9,300 bases of DNA. Origin: Clostridia bacterium (GTDB lineage: Bacteria; Bacillota; Clostridia; Oscillospirales; CAG-272). Made by a program: the position numbers and the translations under genes. The stretch is taken from assembly GCA_017504335.1 (NCBI GenBank), contig JAFVRI010000053.1, forward strand, positions 1 to 9,300. Reading direction: 5' to 3'. Positions 1 through 6,356 of the stretch are shown here, in pieces. The stretch's first letter is position 1. Each line of letters opens with the position of its first letter. The notes under the pieces are model-generated. The model did no database searches. It had not been told where the DNA came from and saw nothing but the letters and a program-made list of their open reading frames with translations.

Positions 1-2
1 CC

Positions 3-8
3 TATACT
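3..8 (+). promoter_or_regulatory. Possible -10 box of the first small gene
   Basis: TATACT matches the sigma-A -10 consensus at five of six positions and would start a transcript near position 15, about 45 nt before the first start codon. The -35 box would lie to the left of the window, so the call rests on one hexamer in AT-rich DNA. Confidence 0.3.
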
Positions 9-59
9 TAAAGATACGGAAAGTTCTTATATATTTTTTATAAATGGGAGGATACGATT

Positions 60-287
60 ATGAAGTTGTTTAAGAGAAAAAAGACTAACTACGCAAAGAT
101 CATTGTGATCAGCTTGGCTGCTGTTGCTGTTGCAAGTGCCATCGCTTTTGTGATCTATAAGCTGGTTAAGAAGTACACCGAGGAGTTGGTTTACGACTGC
201 GATGATCTGCTGGACGAGTGCGATGATTGCGATGCATTGCTGGACGATGCGGATGACGATTTCGAGGAGATCGTTGAGGCTGAATAA
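60..287 (+). CDS. Small single-pass membrane protein with acidic Cys-containing tail
   Basis: 75-residue protein that I do not recognise as a named family. The start is supported by GGGAGG at 46-51, 8 nt upstream. Residues 1-13 are rich in Lys/Arg, residues 14-36 form one hydrophobic helix, and residues 37-75 are a tail with 19 Asp/Glu among residues 41-75 plus Cys47, Cys54 and Cys57. Two similar units (CDDLLDE and CDALLDD) suggest a short internal repeat. By the positive-inside rule the basic N-terminus would be cytoplasmic and the acidic tail outside, but the Lys pair at 37-38 flanks the other end of the helix, so topology is uncertain. A cation- or metal-binding, redox or partner-docking role is possible but is inference only. 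The gene is followed by its own hairpin and appears monocistronic. Confidence 0.75.
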   Translation: MKLFKRKKTNYAKIIVISLAAVAVASAIAFVIYKLVKKYTEELVYDCDDLLDECDDCDALLDDADDDFEEIVEAE

Positions 288-298
288 AAAAGCCGATA

Positions 299-326
299 GA
301 GGTGTCGCGAAAGCGGCGCCTCTTTT
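299..326 (+). terminator. Intrinsic terminator after the small membrane protein gene
   Basis: A 10-bp stem (299-308 with 313-322, including two G-U pairs) is closed by a stable GAAA tetraloop and followed by TTTT, two C and a further T-rich stretch. It lies 11 nt after the stop codon and 27 nt before the mnmE start. I see no clear separate promoter between it and mnmE, so it may act as a partial attenuator. Confidence 0.8.
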
Positions 327-353
327 CCATTTTCATAGAAGAAGGATAAATAC

Positions 354-1736
354 ATGAAGCTGTTAGATACCATTGCCGCCATCGGTACTCCTTACGGAAC
401 GGGCGGCGTTGCCATGATCCGAATTTCAGGTTCGGATGCGATCACGGTGGGAGAACGGATCTTTCGTCCCGCATGCAAAAAGAATCTTTCCGAGATTGCT
501 CACGGGCAGTGCGTGTATGGGGAGATCGTCATGCCAAACGGAGACAGTGTGGACGACGGAATGGCAACCTGCTTTTATTCTCCACGTTCATTCACAGGAG
601 AGAACACGGTTGAGATCACCTGTCACGGGGGCATTCTCGTGACAAGCAAGGTGCTTTCCGCCGCTCTGTCGGCGGGAGCGAGAGCCGCTGAGGCGGGAGA
701 ATTTACCCGCCGTGCTTATCTGTCGGGAAAAATGAAGCTGACCGAGGCGGAGGCACTTGGCAATCTGCTACAGGCGGGAACAGAAGGGCAGCTCGCTTTG
801 GCGCGAAGTGGAATGAAGGGACATCTGTCTCATCGCACCGAAGCGATCTATGAGCAGCTGCGCTCGGTGATGACATCCATCTTTGCCGCCATCGATTTTC
901 CAGACGAGGATCTGTCGGAAATGAGTCGGGATGAGATCATTGCCTCCGTAGAGGAAGGACTTTTCGGGATCCGCAGGCTGGCAAAAACCTATAAGACAGG
1001 ACGTGCGGTTAGCGAGGGAATTCCCACGGTCATCTGCGGACGTACCAATGCGGGAAAAAGCTCGGTATATAATCAGATTCTCGGCTACGATGCCGCGATT
1101 GTGACCAATATTGAGGGAACGACCCGAGATGTGCTTCGGGAATCTGCCGCACTCGGAAAGACGCTGCTGCGTCTGTGTGATACGGCGGGGCTTCGGAATA
1201 CCGAGGATCCTGTGGAGAGCATGGGAATTGAACGAACCAGAGAGGAAATGCACCGCGCGGGGTTGATCCTTGCGGTGTTTGATGCCTCGGAGGAGCCGAG
1301 AACGGAGGACCTTGAGCTGGCACGTGAAATTGCCGAATTGGGCATTCCTGCAATCGCTCTTTGGAACAAAAGTGATCGGGAGACCTTTGCGGATATGACG
1401 CCCCTTGCGGGGTACTTCGCGCAAGATGTTTCGGTTTCTGCCAAAAATGGAGAGGGATTTGAAGAGCTTGCTACCGTTATTGACGGTCTCTTTATCGACG
1501 GAGACCTGAGCATTGGACAGGAAGCGATTGTGACGGGTGCCAGACAGTTTGCCGCACTTTCTTCGGCGGAGGAAGCGCTGGAGAGTGCACTTGCCGATCT
1601 AAAGGCAGAGCTTCCCTTGGATCTGTGCTGCGTGGGGATCGAGGATGCTCTGATTTCGCTCGGTCAGATCGATGGAAGAGAGCTGGGCGAGGAGATCGTT
1701 TCTGAGATCTTTTCTAAATTTTGTGTGGGAAAATAG
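354..1736 (+). CDS. mnmE: tRNA uridine-5-carboxymethylaminomethyl(34) synthesis GTPase MnmE
   Basis: 460 residues, the usual length for MnmE/TrmE. With MnmG this GTPase installs the (carboxymethyl)aminomethyl group on U34 of tRNAs reading two-codon boxes, using a methylene-tetrahydrofolate-derived carbon. The N-terminal folate-binding domain shows SFTGENTVEITCHGG near residues 79-93. A G domain is inserted in the helical domain: P-loop GRTNAGKSS at 229-237, G2 GTTRD at 255-259, G3 DTAG at 276-279 and G4 NKSD at 338-341. The protein ends in the family hallmark FCVGK, with the catalytic-type Cys at 457. The P-loop has Thr where most homologues have Pro (GRPNxGKSS). The start is set by AAGGA at 342-346, 7 nt upstream. 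The common partners mnmG, jag and yidC are not adjacent in this window. No terminator follows before the next promoter, so readthrough into the lipoprotein gene is possible. Confidence 0.97.
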   Translation: MKLLDTIAAIGTPYGTGGVAMIRISGSDAITVGERIFRPACKKNLSEIAHGQCVYGEIVMPNGDSVDDGMATCFYSPRSFTGENTVEITCHGGILVTSKVLSAALSAGARAAEAGEFTRRAYLSGKMKLTEAEALGNLLQAGTEGQLALARSGMKGHLSHRTEAIYEQLRSVMTSIFAAIDFPDEDLSEMSRDEIIASVEEGLFGIRRLAKTYKTGRAVSEGIPTVICGRTNAGKSSVYNQILGYDAAIVTNIEGTTRDVLRESAALGKTLLRLCDTAGLRNTEDPVESMGIERTREEMHRAGLILAVFDASEEPRTEDLELAREIAELGIPAIALWNKSDRETFADMTPLAGYFAQDVSVSAKNGEGFEELATVIDGLFIDGDLSIGQEAIVTGARQFAALSSAEEALESALADLKAELPLDLCCVGIEDALISLGQIDGRELGEEIVSEIFSKFCVGK

Positions 1737-1741
1737 CTTGC

Positions 1742-1770
1742 TTGACAAAATTTCATGCATGTGATATACT
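1742..1770 (+). promoter_or_regulatory. Sigma-A promoter for the GLUG lipoprotein
   Basis: TTGACA at 1742-1747 and TATACT at 1765-1770 are separated by exactly 17 nt, predicting a start near 1777 and a 5' untranslated region of about 40 nt. The promoter begins 5 nt after the mnmE stop codon. The fit to consensus suggests strong constitutive transcription. Confidence 0.88.
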
Positions 1771-1817
1771 GATGATAGCAAAGGATTGTGATTGCGTAAT
1801 CTGTTTAGGAGGTTTTT

Positions 1818-3710
1818 ATGAAACGACTGTTCATTTTGCTTGCTATATTGCTTTTGACGGTCTTCCTGGTTGCCTGTGATATTAAAATCACTACGGACGG
1901 CAGCGACAAAAATACGGACGGTGTTATCGATTCCGAAGCAAAGACGGAGTCGGACGCTTCCCAGACGGGGGATGAATCCGATGTGGTTGGCCGAGAGACC
2001 GATGCTGCAGCGGAGGCGACCGAAACACTCGGAACGGAAATCAGCTCCGGTGTTGGTGAGTTGACAGATTTGGATGATTATTGGCATGAAACGGCTGAGA
2101 TTTCTCGCCCCGATGATACCATGAGTCAACGCCCTGATGACGATTTTTTGAATGATAATGATGTGTCCGCTATCATGACGGATCGCGTCGACGTCAACGC
2201 TCCGAGTGGCGAAAAGCCCAATGACGGAAAGGATCATCCCACGGAAAAGGCGATTCAAATCCGTACGGTAGAGGATCTGCGGAGGATCAGCGGAAACGGC
2301 AATTACATTTTGGAGAACGATATTGACCTTGGTGGTATTCAATGGGAGCCCATCAATAATTTCCACGGATGGCTGGACGGAAACGGATTTGTTATCTCTA
2401 ACTTCTTCGTGGAGGGAGAATATGAGTATGCCGGCTTCTTTGGACGTGGAGATGCTACGGTTTCCAACCTCGGACTTGAGAACTTTACCATAGATGTCCG
2501 CGCTACCGTCGGAGAGATGGGCGAGCCTTACTGTGACGCGGGAGGACTTGCCGGACGGAACGGTGGAGAGATCACCAACTGCTATGCCATCGGCGAAGTG
2601 TTTGTGCGCGGCAAGGGTATGATCAACAGCGGTGTTTTGGTGGGACAGAACTACGGTGAGATCAACCGTTGCTGGAGTGACGGAATGGCGTTTGTTTTGG
2701 TTCCCGAGGATGCGGAGGACGCACACGAGGCTCTGATCAATGCTGCCGGATTGGTTTCCGAAACCTATGCGCCTCTGACCGATTGCTACACCAACGCGTC
2801 GGTTCGCGTGGAAAGTCAGAGCGTGAAGGGTACGCGTATTGCTGTCGGCGGATTGGTTGGTGAATGCTACGAAAATCTGCTTCGCTGCTATGCAACAGGT
2901 GCGGTAGAAGTTTCGGTTTATTATGAGGAAGGTCTGGCTGAGGCAATCGATGTGATCCAGGGCGGTCTGGTTGGTGTCAACTACGCGGAGCGGATAGAGG
3001 CTTGCTTGGCTACGGGAAATATCCATCATTTTTATCACCAGATAGGTGATGACATGACATCTCCCGAAACCGATACGTCGGTCGGAGCGGACAGCATGGA
3101 TGAAGAATTACCTACCGTTGCGACGGATGATCCGATGGAGAATGTCCCCTCTTACGGCTCGGATGTGGACGTGAAGGAAGAGGATACTGAGGTGAGCGTT
3201 GATTTTGTAACACCCGAATACAACAGTGTGATCAGCACTCAAAACTCGATCGCCATCATCAGACCGAGCGGAAGCATTGATTTTAACCAAGGCGTGATTA
3301 TCCGTCCCAACGATTCAGGACTGGCATTTGACACCGGAGTGACGTTTGAATCTGGATCGTTTGAGATTATTACCGGTAAGCCCTCCGTTACGGAGCCCTC
3401 CTTCGGATGGGATACCGATACAACGATTGGGGATATGATAATTACACCGCTCCCGATGGGACGTGTGAATATGGCTCCTCTGATCGGACAGCACTACGGT
3501 AGCGAAAAAGCTCTTGTGAATTGCTTCCATAGTGCGGAACAGCAGATGTCGGTGAATGATATAGTATTCGATAGGATCAGCGACGGAGGTGCTTCCGGAG
3601 CTGAGATCGAGCCGGAGGTTCTTTACGAAAGAGCACTTTTCCTGAGAATTGGATTCTCTGAAAGGGTGTGGGATTTTGAGGAAAGTAAGCTTCCTACCCT
3701 GAAAAAGTAA
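1818..3710 (+). CDS. Cell-surface lipoprotein with GLUG-type repeats
   Basis: 630 residues, with AGGAGG at 1807-1812 placing the start. Residues 1-20 form a lipoprotein signal with lipobox LVAC. Cys20 would be lipidated and anchor the protein to the outer face of the membrane. Residues 21 to about 145 are an acidic, Thr/Ser/Asp-rich spacer, probably disordered. From about 146 a beta-helix-like head (IQIRTVEDL, then DIDLGG, FHGWLDGNG) leads into repeats near 242, 272, 311, 344 and 382, of the form GGLVGxNxxxIxxCYAxGxV. This is the GLUG motif found in surface and IgA-protease-like proteins. An acidic low-complexity stretch of about 140 residues interrupts the array, and a last repeat-like unit appears near 553-570 (APLIGQHYG). 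The C-terminus ends in WDFEESKLPTLKK, a closing motif common in such proteins. Each repeat carries a Cys, which is unusual for an exported protein. Substrate or ligand is unknown; adhesion or glycan contact is inference. Confidence 0.85.
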   Translation: MKRLFILLAILLLTVFLVACDIKITTDGSDKNTDGVIDSEAKTESDASQTGDESDVVGRETDAAAEATETLGTEISSGVGELTDLDDYWHETAEISRPDDTMSQRPDDDFLNDNDVSAIMTDRVDVNAPSGEKPNDGKDHPTEKAIQIRTVEDLRRISGNGNYILENDIDLGGIQWEPINNFHGWLDGNGFVISNFFVEGEYEYAGFFGRGDATVSNLGLENFTIDVRATVGEMGEPYCDAGGLAGRNGGEITNCYAIGEVFVRGKGMINSGVLVGQNYGEINRCWSDGMAFVLVPEDAEDAHEALINAAGLVSETYAPLTDCYTNASVRVESQSVKGTRIAVGGLVGECYENLLRCYATGAVEVSVYYEEGLAEAIDVIQGGLVGVNYAERIEACLATGNIHHFYHQIGDDMTSPETDTSVGADSMDEELPTVATDDPMENVPSYGSDVDVKEEDTEVSVDFVTPEYNSVISTQNSIAIIRPSGSIDFNQGVIIRPNDSGLAFDTGVTFESGSFEIITGKPSVTEPSFGWDTDTTIGDMIITPLPMGRVNMAPLIGQHYGSEKALVNCFHSAEQQMSVNDIVFDRISDGGASGAEIEPEVLYERALFLRIGFSERVWDFEESKLPTLKK

Positions 3711-3727
3711 AACAGAATCGTCATAAA

Positions 3728-3757
3728 AAGCCCCACTCATTTATGTGAGTGGGGCTT
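3728..3757. terminator. Bidirectional terminator between convergent genes
   Basis: A perfect 12-bp stem (3728-3739 with 3746-3757) has a 6-nt TTTATG loop. On the plus strand it is followed by a T-rich stretch (3756-3771); on the minus strand by an uninterrupted T run read from the A tract at 3725-3729. It lies 17 nt after the lipoprotein stop and 5 nt beyond the aminotransferase stop, so it can serve both genes. Confidence 0.92.
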
Positions 3758-3762
3758 GATTT

Positions 3763-4614
3763 TCATTCTTTAGCTGTTGTTTCCTTCATAAAATCCTCAT
3801 AGAGGGTGTCCTGCAGACGTTTCAGCGTTTCGGGGGCTTTTCCGCCGACGTCCTTTCCGTCGATCTGACGGATGGGGCGGCAAAGGGTTCCCGAGGAGGT
3901 GACCAGGATCTCGTCGGCAGCCATCAGATCCTGCAACGAGAAAAAGCTTTCTTCCACAGGAATGCCCAGCTTCTTGGCAAAGCGGATCAGATGGGAACGA
4001 GCCACACCCGGAAGAATCAAGCCGTTTGTGGGGGCGGTCTGAATCACACCGTCCGCGCGAAGGATCGAAAGATTGGCATGAATACATTCGGTCACACGGT
4101 CACCGCGAAGCAGAACTCCTTCGTCCACGTCGGCTTGCTCTACCGCCGCGGATGCCAGAACCGCGGGAAGTACGTTCAGGGTCTTCATGTGACAGTACAG
4201 CGCGCGTTTGTCCTCCAGGGTAATGGCGCGCATGGGGATATAGGAGTTTTTGATGGACATGGGACGGATCATGACCCAGATGTTGGCGTTTTGTTCGGCT
4301 TTGGGAGGATAGTCCCTGATCTCGATTCCGCGGGAGATCTGCCAGTAGACCCATTGCTCGTCGGCATCCACACGCATGACAAGCTCTCGGATCAATGCTT
4401 CAAAGCGATCCTGCGGAAGGTCAATATGAATTCCCAATTCACGGGCGGAGGCATACATTCGATCCATATGCTCTGAAAGGGAATAGGGAATATGATTTCT
4501 TGTATAGGTGACCTCAAAGAGCCCGTCTCCGAAATAGCAAGCACGGTCACACATGGGAACACTCATGCGTTCGATCCGATCATAGCGTCCGTTATAATAT
4601 CCGAGATTTTCCAT
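3763..4614 (-). CDS. Fold-type IV PLP aminotransferase, D-alanine aminotransferase-like
   Basis: 283 residues, matching the roughly 280 of Bacillus D-amino acid aminotransferase (DAAT). Such enzymes move the amino group between D-amino acids and 2-oxo acids and can supply D-Glu or D-Ala for peptidoglycan in the cytoplasm. Visible class IV features are DRACYFGDGLFEV at 23-35, the PLP lysine in HMKTLN (Lys144), the cofactor-nitrogen-binding Glu176 in VTECIHAN, and LPGVAR at 201-206. The early EHMDRMYASA block also matches DAAT. By my alignment from memory, the DAAT substrate pocket Tyr31/Arg98/His100 becomes Phe33/Arg100/Tyr102, so specificity may differ. Branched-chain aminotransferase or aminodeoxychorismate lyase activity remains possible. 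The start is fixed by GAAAGGAGA (minus strand, 4618-4626). The gene is monocistronic and divergent from the DUF1538 operon. Confidence 0.85.
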   Translation of the reverse strand: MENLGYYNGRYDRIERMSVPMCDRACYFGDGLFEVTYTRNHIPYSLSEHMDRMYASARELGIHIDLPQDRFEALIRELVMRVDADEQWVYWQISRGIEIRDYPPKAEQNANIWVMIRPMSIKNSYIPMRAITLEDKRALYCHMKTLNVLPAVLASAAVEQADVDEGVLLRGDRVTECIHANLSILRADGVIQTAPTNGLILPGVARSHLIRFAKKLGIPVEESFFSLQDLMAADEILVTSSGTLCRPIRQIDGKDVGGKAPETLKRLQDTLYEDFMKETTAKE

Positions 4615-4679
4615 GGCTCTCCTTTCTCAAAACACGATCGGTATATTCTATGCCGACGTCCTGATTTCTATACCCATCT

Positions 4680-4708
4680 ATTATATCACCGAAGGAAGGG
4701 ATTGTCAA
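4680..4708 (-). promoter_or_regulatory. Consensus sigma-A promoter for the aminotransferase
   Basis: Read on the minus strand, TTGACA (4703-4708) and TATAAT (4680-4685) are separated by 17 nt, a perfect match to consensus. Transcription would start near 4673, giving a leader of about 60 nt before the ATG at 4614. Confidence 0.92.
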
Positions 4709-4709
4709 G

Positions 4710-4740
4710 AAAGCAAAAAAGTTTTTTCGGGTCTTGCTTT
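4710..4740. repeat. Inverted repeat between divergent promoters
   Basis: AAAGCAA at 4710-4716 and TTGCTTT at 4734-4740 are exact inverted copies with a 17-nt AT-rich centre containing A6 and T6 tracts. The right arm overlaps the plus-strand -35 box and the left arm abuts the minus-strand -35 box. It could be an operator or bent, UP-element-like DNA, or a chance product of A/T richness. Confidence 0.35.
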
Positions 4741-4762
4741 TTCATAGGAGGTATGATATAAT
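4734..4762 (+). promoter_or_regulatory. Promoter for the DUF1538/PII-like operon
   Basis: TTGCTT at 4734-4739, a 17-nt spacer and TATAAT at 4757-4762, with an extended -10 TG at 4754-4755. The predicted start near 4769 argues that the ATG at 4802, not the one at 4772, begins the protein. The -35 box is 25 nt from the -35 box of the divergent aminotransferase promoter, so one regulator could affect both. Confidence 0.85.
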
Positions 4763-4790
4763 TTTAATAATATGTACAAAATGCTTTGGA

Positions 4791-4796
4791 AAGGAG
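4791..4796 (+). promoter_or_regulatory. Ribosome binding site choosing the 4802 start
   Basis: AAGGAG sits 5 nt before the ATG at 4802. The in-frame ATG at 4772 lies within about 3 nt of the predicted transcription start and has no ribosome binding site, so the ten extra residues are unlikely to be made. Confidence 0.85.
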
Positions 4797-4801
4797 ATAT
4801 C

Positions 4802-6346
4802 ATGCGATTGGCAAATAGGACCGTGTTGTCCGAGAAAATATCCGAATCCCTCAAATCGGTGCTTCCTGTTACGGGAATTGTTTTGTTTTTGATCCTGACC
4901 TTTGTTCCCGTGAAGGCGGAAATGCTGGTGTCCTTTTTAATGGGCGGTGTTCTGCTTTTGATCGGTATGAGCCTGTTTAATCTCGGCGCGGAAATGGCAA
5001 TGACTCCCATGGGTGAATATGTCGGATCTAAAATGACATCCTCCAGAAAACTTTGGCTGGTCGTGTTCGTCTCCTTTTTTGTAGGTGTGATGATCACCGT
5101 ATCCGAACCCGATCTACAGGTACTTGCCAGTCAGATTTCCTCCATTCCGAATCTGACCTTGATTTTGGCGGTGGGAATCGGTGTGGGCTTATTTTTGGTA
5201 ATTGCCATGCTTCGGACCCTGTTTCGAATTCGGCTGAAATATCTGTTGCTGATTTTTTACGCAATTATTTTTATTCTCGCATTTTTTATTCCCAAGGGAT
5301 TTTTGGCAGTCGCATTTGATTCGGGCGGAGTCACCACAGGACCGATGACCGTGCCCTTTATCATGGCACTCGGTATTGGTGTGGCGGCGATCTCTGCGGG
5401 AGCTGAGGGCGGCGACGCAAACTTCGGCTTGGTTGCGCTTTGCTCGGTTGGCCCGATCCTCGCGGTGATGATTCTTTCTCTGATTTTCAGCGGAAATGCA
5501 GAAGCGGCAACTGAATATACGATGCCCTTGGTCAATCATTCCCGTGATATTGTCGGTCTGTTTGTGAAGGAGATTCCTCACTACATAAAGGAAATGGCGA
5601 TCGCGCTTGGTCCGATTGTTTTGTTTTATCTTGTGTTCCGTGTATGCACGGGAGGCATCGGAACCGATGGCCTTGGCAAAACCTTGGTGGGCGTTGCTTA
5701 TACCTACGTGGGCCTGGTTCTGTTTTTGACGGGAGTGAACGTCGGATTTATGCCGGTCGGTAACTATTTGGGTCATGCCATTGCCGCAAGCGCATGGCGC
5801 TGGGCAATTGTTCCTCTCGGTATGGCGATCGGATATTTTATTGTAGCTGCCGAGCCTGCGGTTCATGTGTTGAAGAAGCAGGTAGAGGAGGTTACGTCGG
5901 GAGCCATTCCCGGGCGCGTGCTTTCCATCGCGCTCTCGGTGGGCGTTGCTATTTCGGTCGGTATTGCCATGATCCGTGTGTTGACCGGATTGCCGATTCT
6001 TTGGATTCTGGTGCCCGGTTACCTGATCGCCCTGACGCTTTCTTTCTTTGTTCCGGATATCTTTACCTCTATCGCCTTTGACTCGGGCGGAGTTGCCTCG
6101 GGACCTATGACCGCAACCTTCCTCTTGCCCTTTGCGGTCGGCGCATGCGCCGCGGTTGGCGGCAATGTGGTCGAGGATGCCTTTGGCGTCGTTGCCATGG
6201 TCGCAATGACTCCCCTGATCGCTATTCAGGTGCTGGGCTTGATTTACAAGCTGCGTTCTGCAAAGAAGCCCGAAGCGGAAGAGCAGACGGTCATGGAGGA
6301 GCCAATTACGGTTGCAGAGGAAACCGAGGACATTATCGATTTGTAA
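4802..6346 (+). CDS. DUF1538 family integral membrane protein (two internal repeats)
   Basis: 514 residues from the supported start. I recognise the DUF1538 family by its duplicated motifs: SEPDLQVL at 101-108 and AEPAVHVL at 350-357; FDSGGVTTGPMT at 172-183 and FDSGGVASGPMT at 426-437. The copies are about 250 residues apart. By eye each half has about seven hydrophobic segments (first half near residues 19-37, 40-66, 75-100, 118-142, 144-165, 182-205, 212-236), so the halves would face opposite ways in the membrane, as in inverted-repeat secondary transporters. The conserved Glu-Pro and Asp-Ser-Gly-Gly lie at helix ends and are good candidates for a substrate or ion site. The C-terminus (about 485-514) is a soluble tail rich in Glu. 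No substrate is known to me. The gene is followed after 10 nt by a PII-like gene, suggesting regulation by that protein. Family assignment is firm; transport is inference. Confidence 0.88.
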   Translation: MRLANRTVLSEKISESLKSVLPVTGIVLFLILTFVPVKAEMLVSFLMGGVLLLIGMSLFNLGAEMAMTPMGEYVGSKMTSSRKLWLVVFVSFFVGVMITVSEPDLQVLASQISSIPNLTLILAVGIGVGLFLVIAMLRTLFRIRLKYLLLIFYAIIFILAFFIPKGFLAVAFDSGGVTTGPMTVPFIMALGIGVAAISAGAEGGDANFGLVALCSVGPILAVMILSLIFSGNAEAATEYTMPLVNHSRDIVGLFVKEIPHYIKEMAIALGPIVLFYLVFRVCTGGIGTDGLGKTLVGVAYTYVGLVLFLTGVNVGFMPVGNYLGHAIAASAWRWAIVPLGMAIGYFIVAAEPAVHVLKKQVEEVTSGAIPGRVLSIALSVGVAISVGIAMIRVLTGLPILWILVPGYLIALTLSFFVPDIFTSIAFDSGGVASGPMTATFLLPFAVGACAAVGGNVVEDAFGVVAMVAMTPLIAIQVLGLIYKLRSAKKPEAEEQTVMEEPITVAEETEDIIDL

Positions 6347-6347
6347 T

Positions 6348-6353
6348 GGAGGG
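6348..6353 (+). promoter_or_regulatory. Ribosome binding site of the PII-like gene
   Basis: GGAGGG lies between the DUF1538 stop (6344-6346) and the ATG at 6357. This selects the 6357 start over the upstream in-frame ATG at 6312, which lies inside the DUF1538 coding region and would add 15 residues unlike the family. Confidence 0.85.
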
Positions 6354-6356
6354 AAT

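Noticed and set aside
1599..3038. Long minus-strand open frame of 479 codons opposite the mnmE end and lipoprotein
   Set aside because: Its protein is rich in His, Ile and Arg with no family motif, and the plus strand here has a promoter, ribosome binding site, lipobox and GLUG repeats. It is a shadow of the lipoprotein gene.
4772..4801. Earlier ATG giving ten extra residues on the DUF1538 protein
   Set aside because: It is at the predicted transcription start and has no ribosome binding site, while AAGGAG is well placed for 4802.
5189..5866. Minus-strand frame of 225 codons within DUF1538
   Set aside because: Composition dominated by Arg, His, Asn and Lys with no motif; opposite a strongly supported membrane protein gene.
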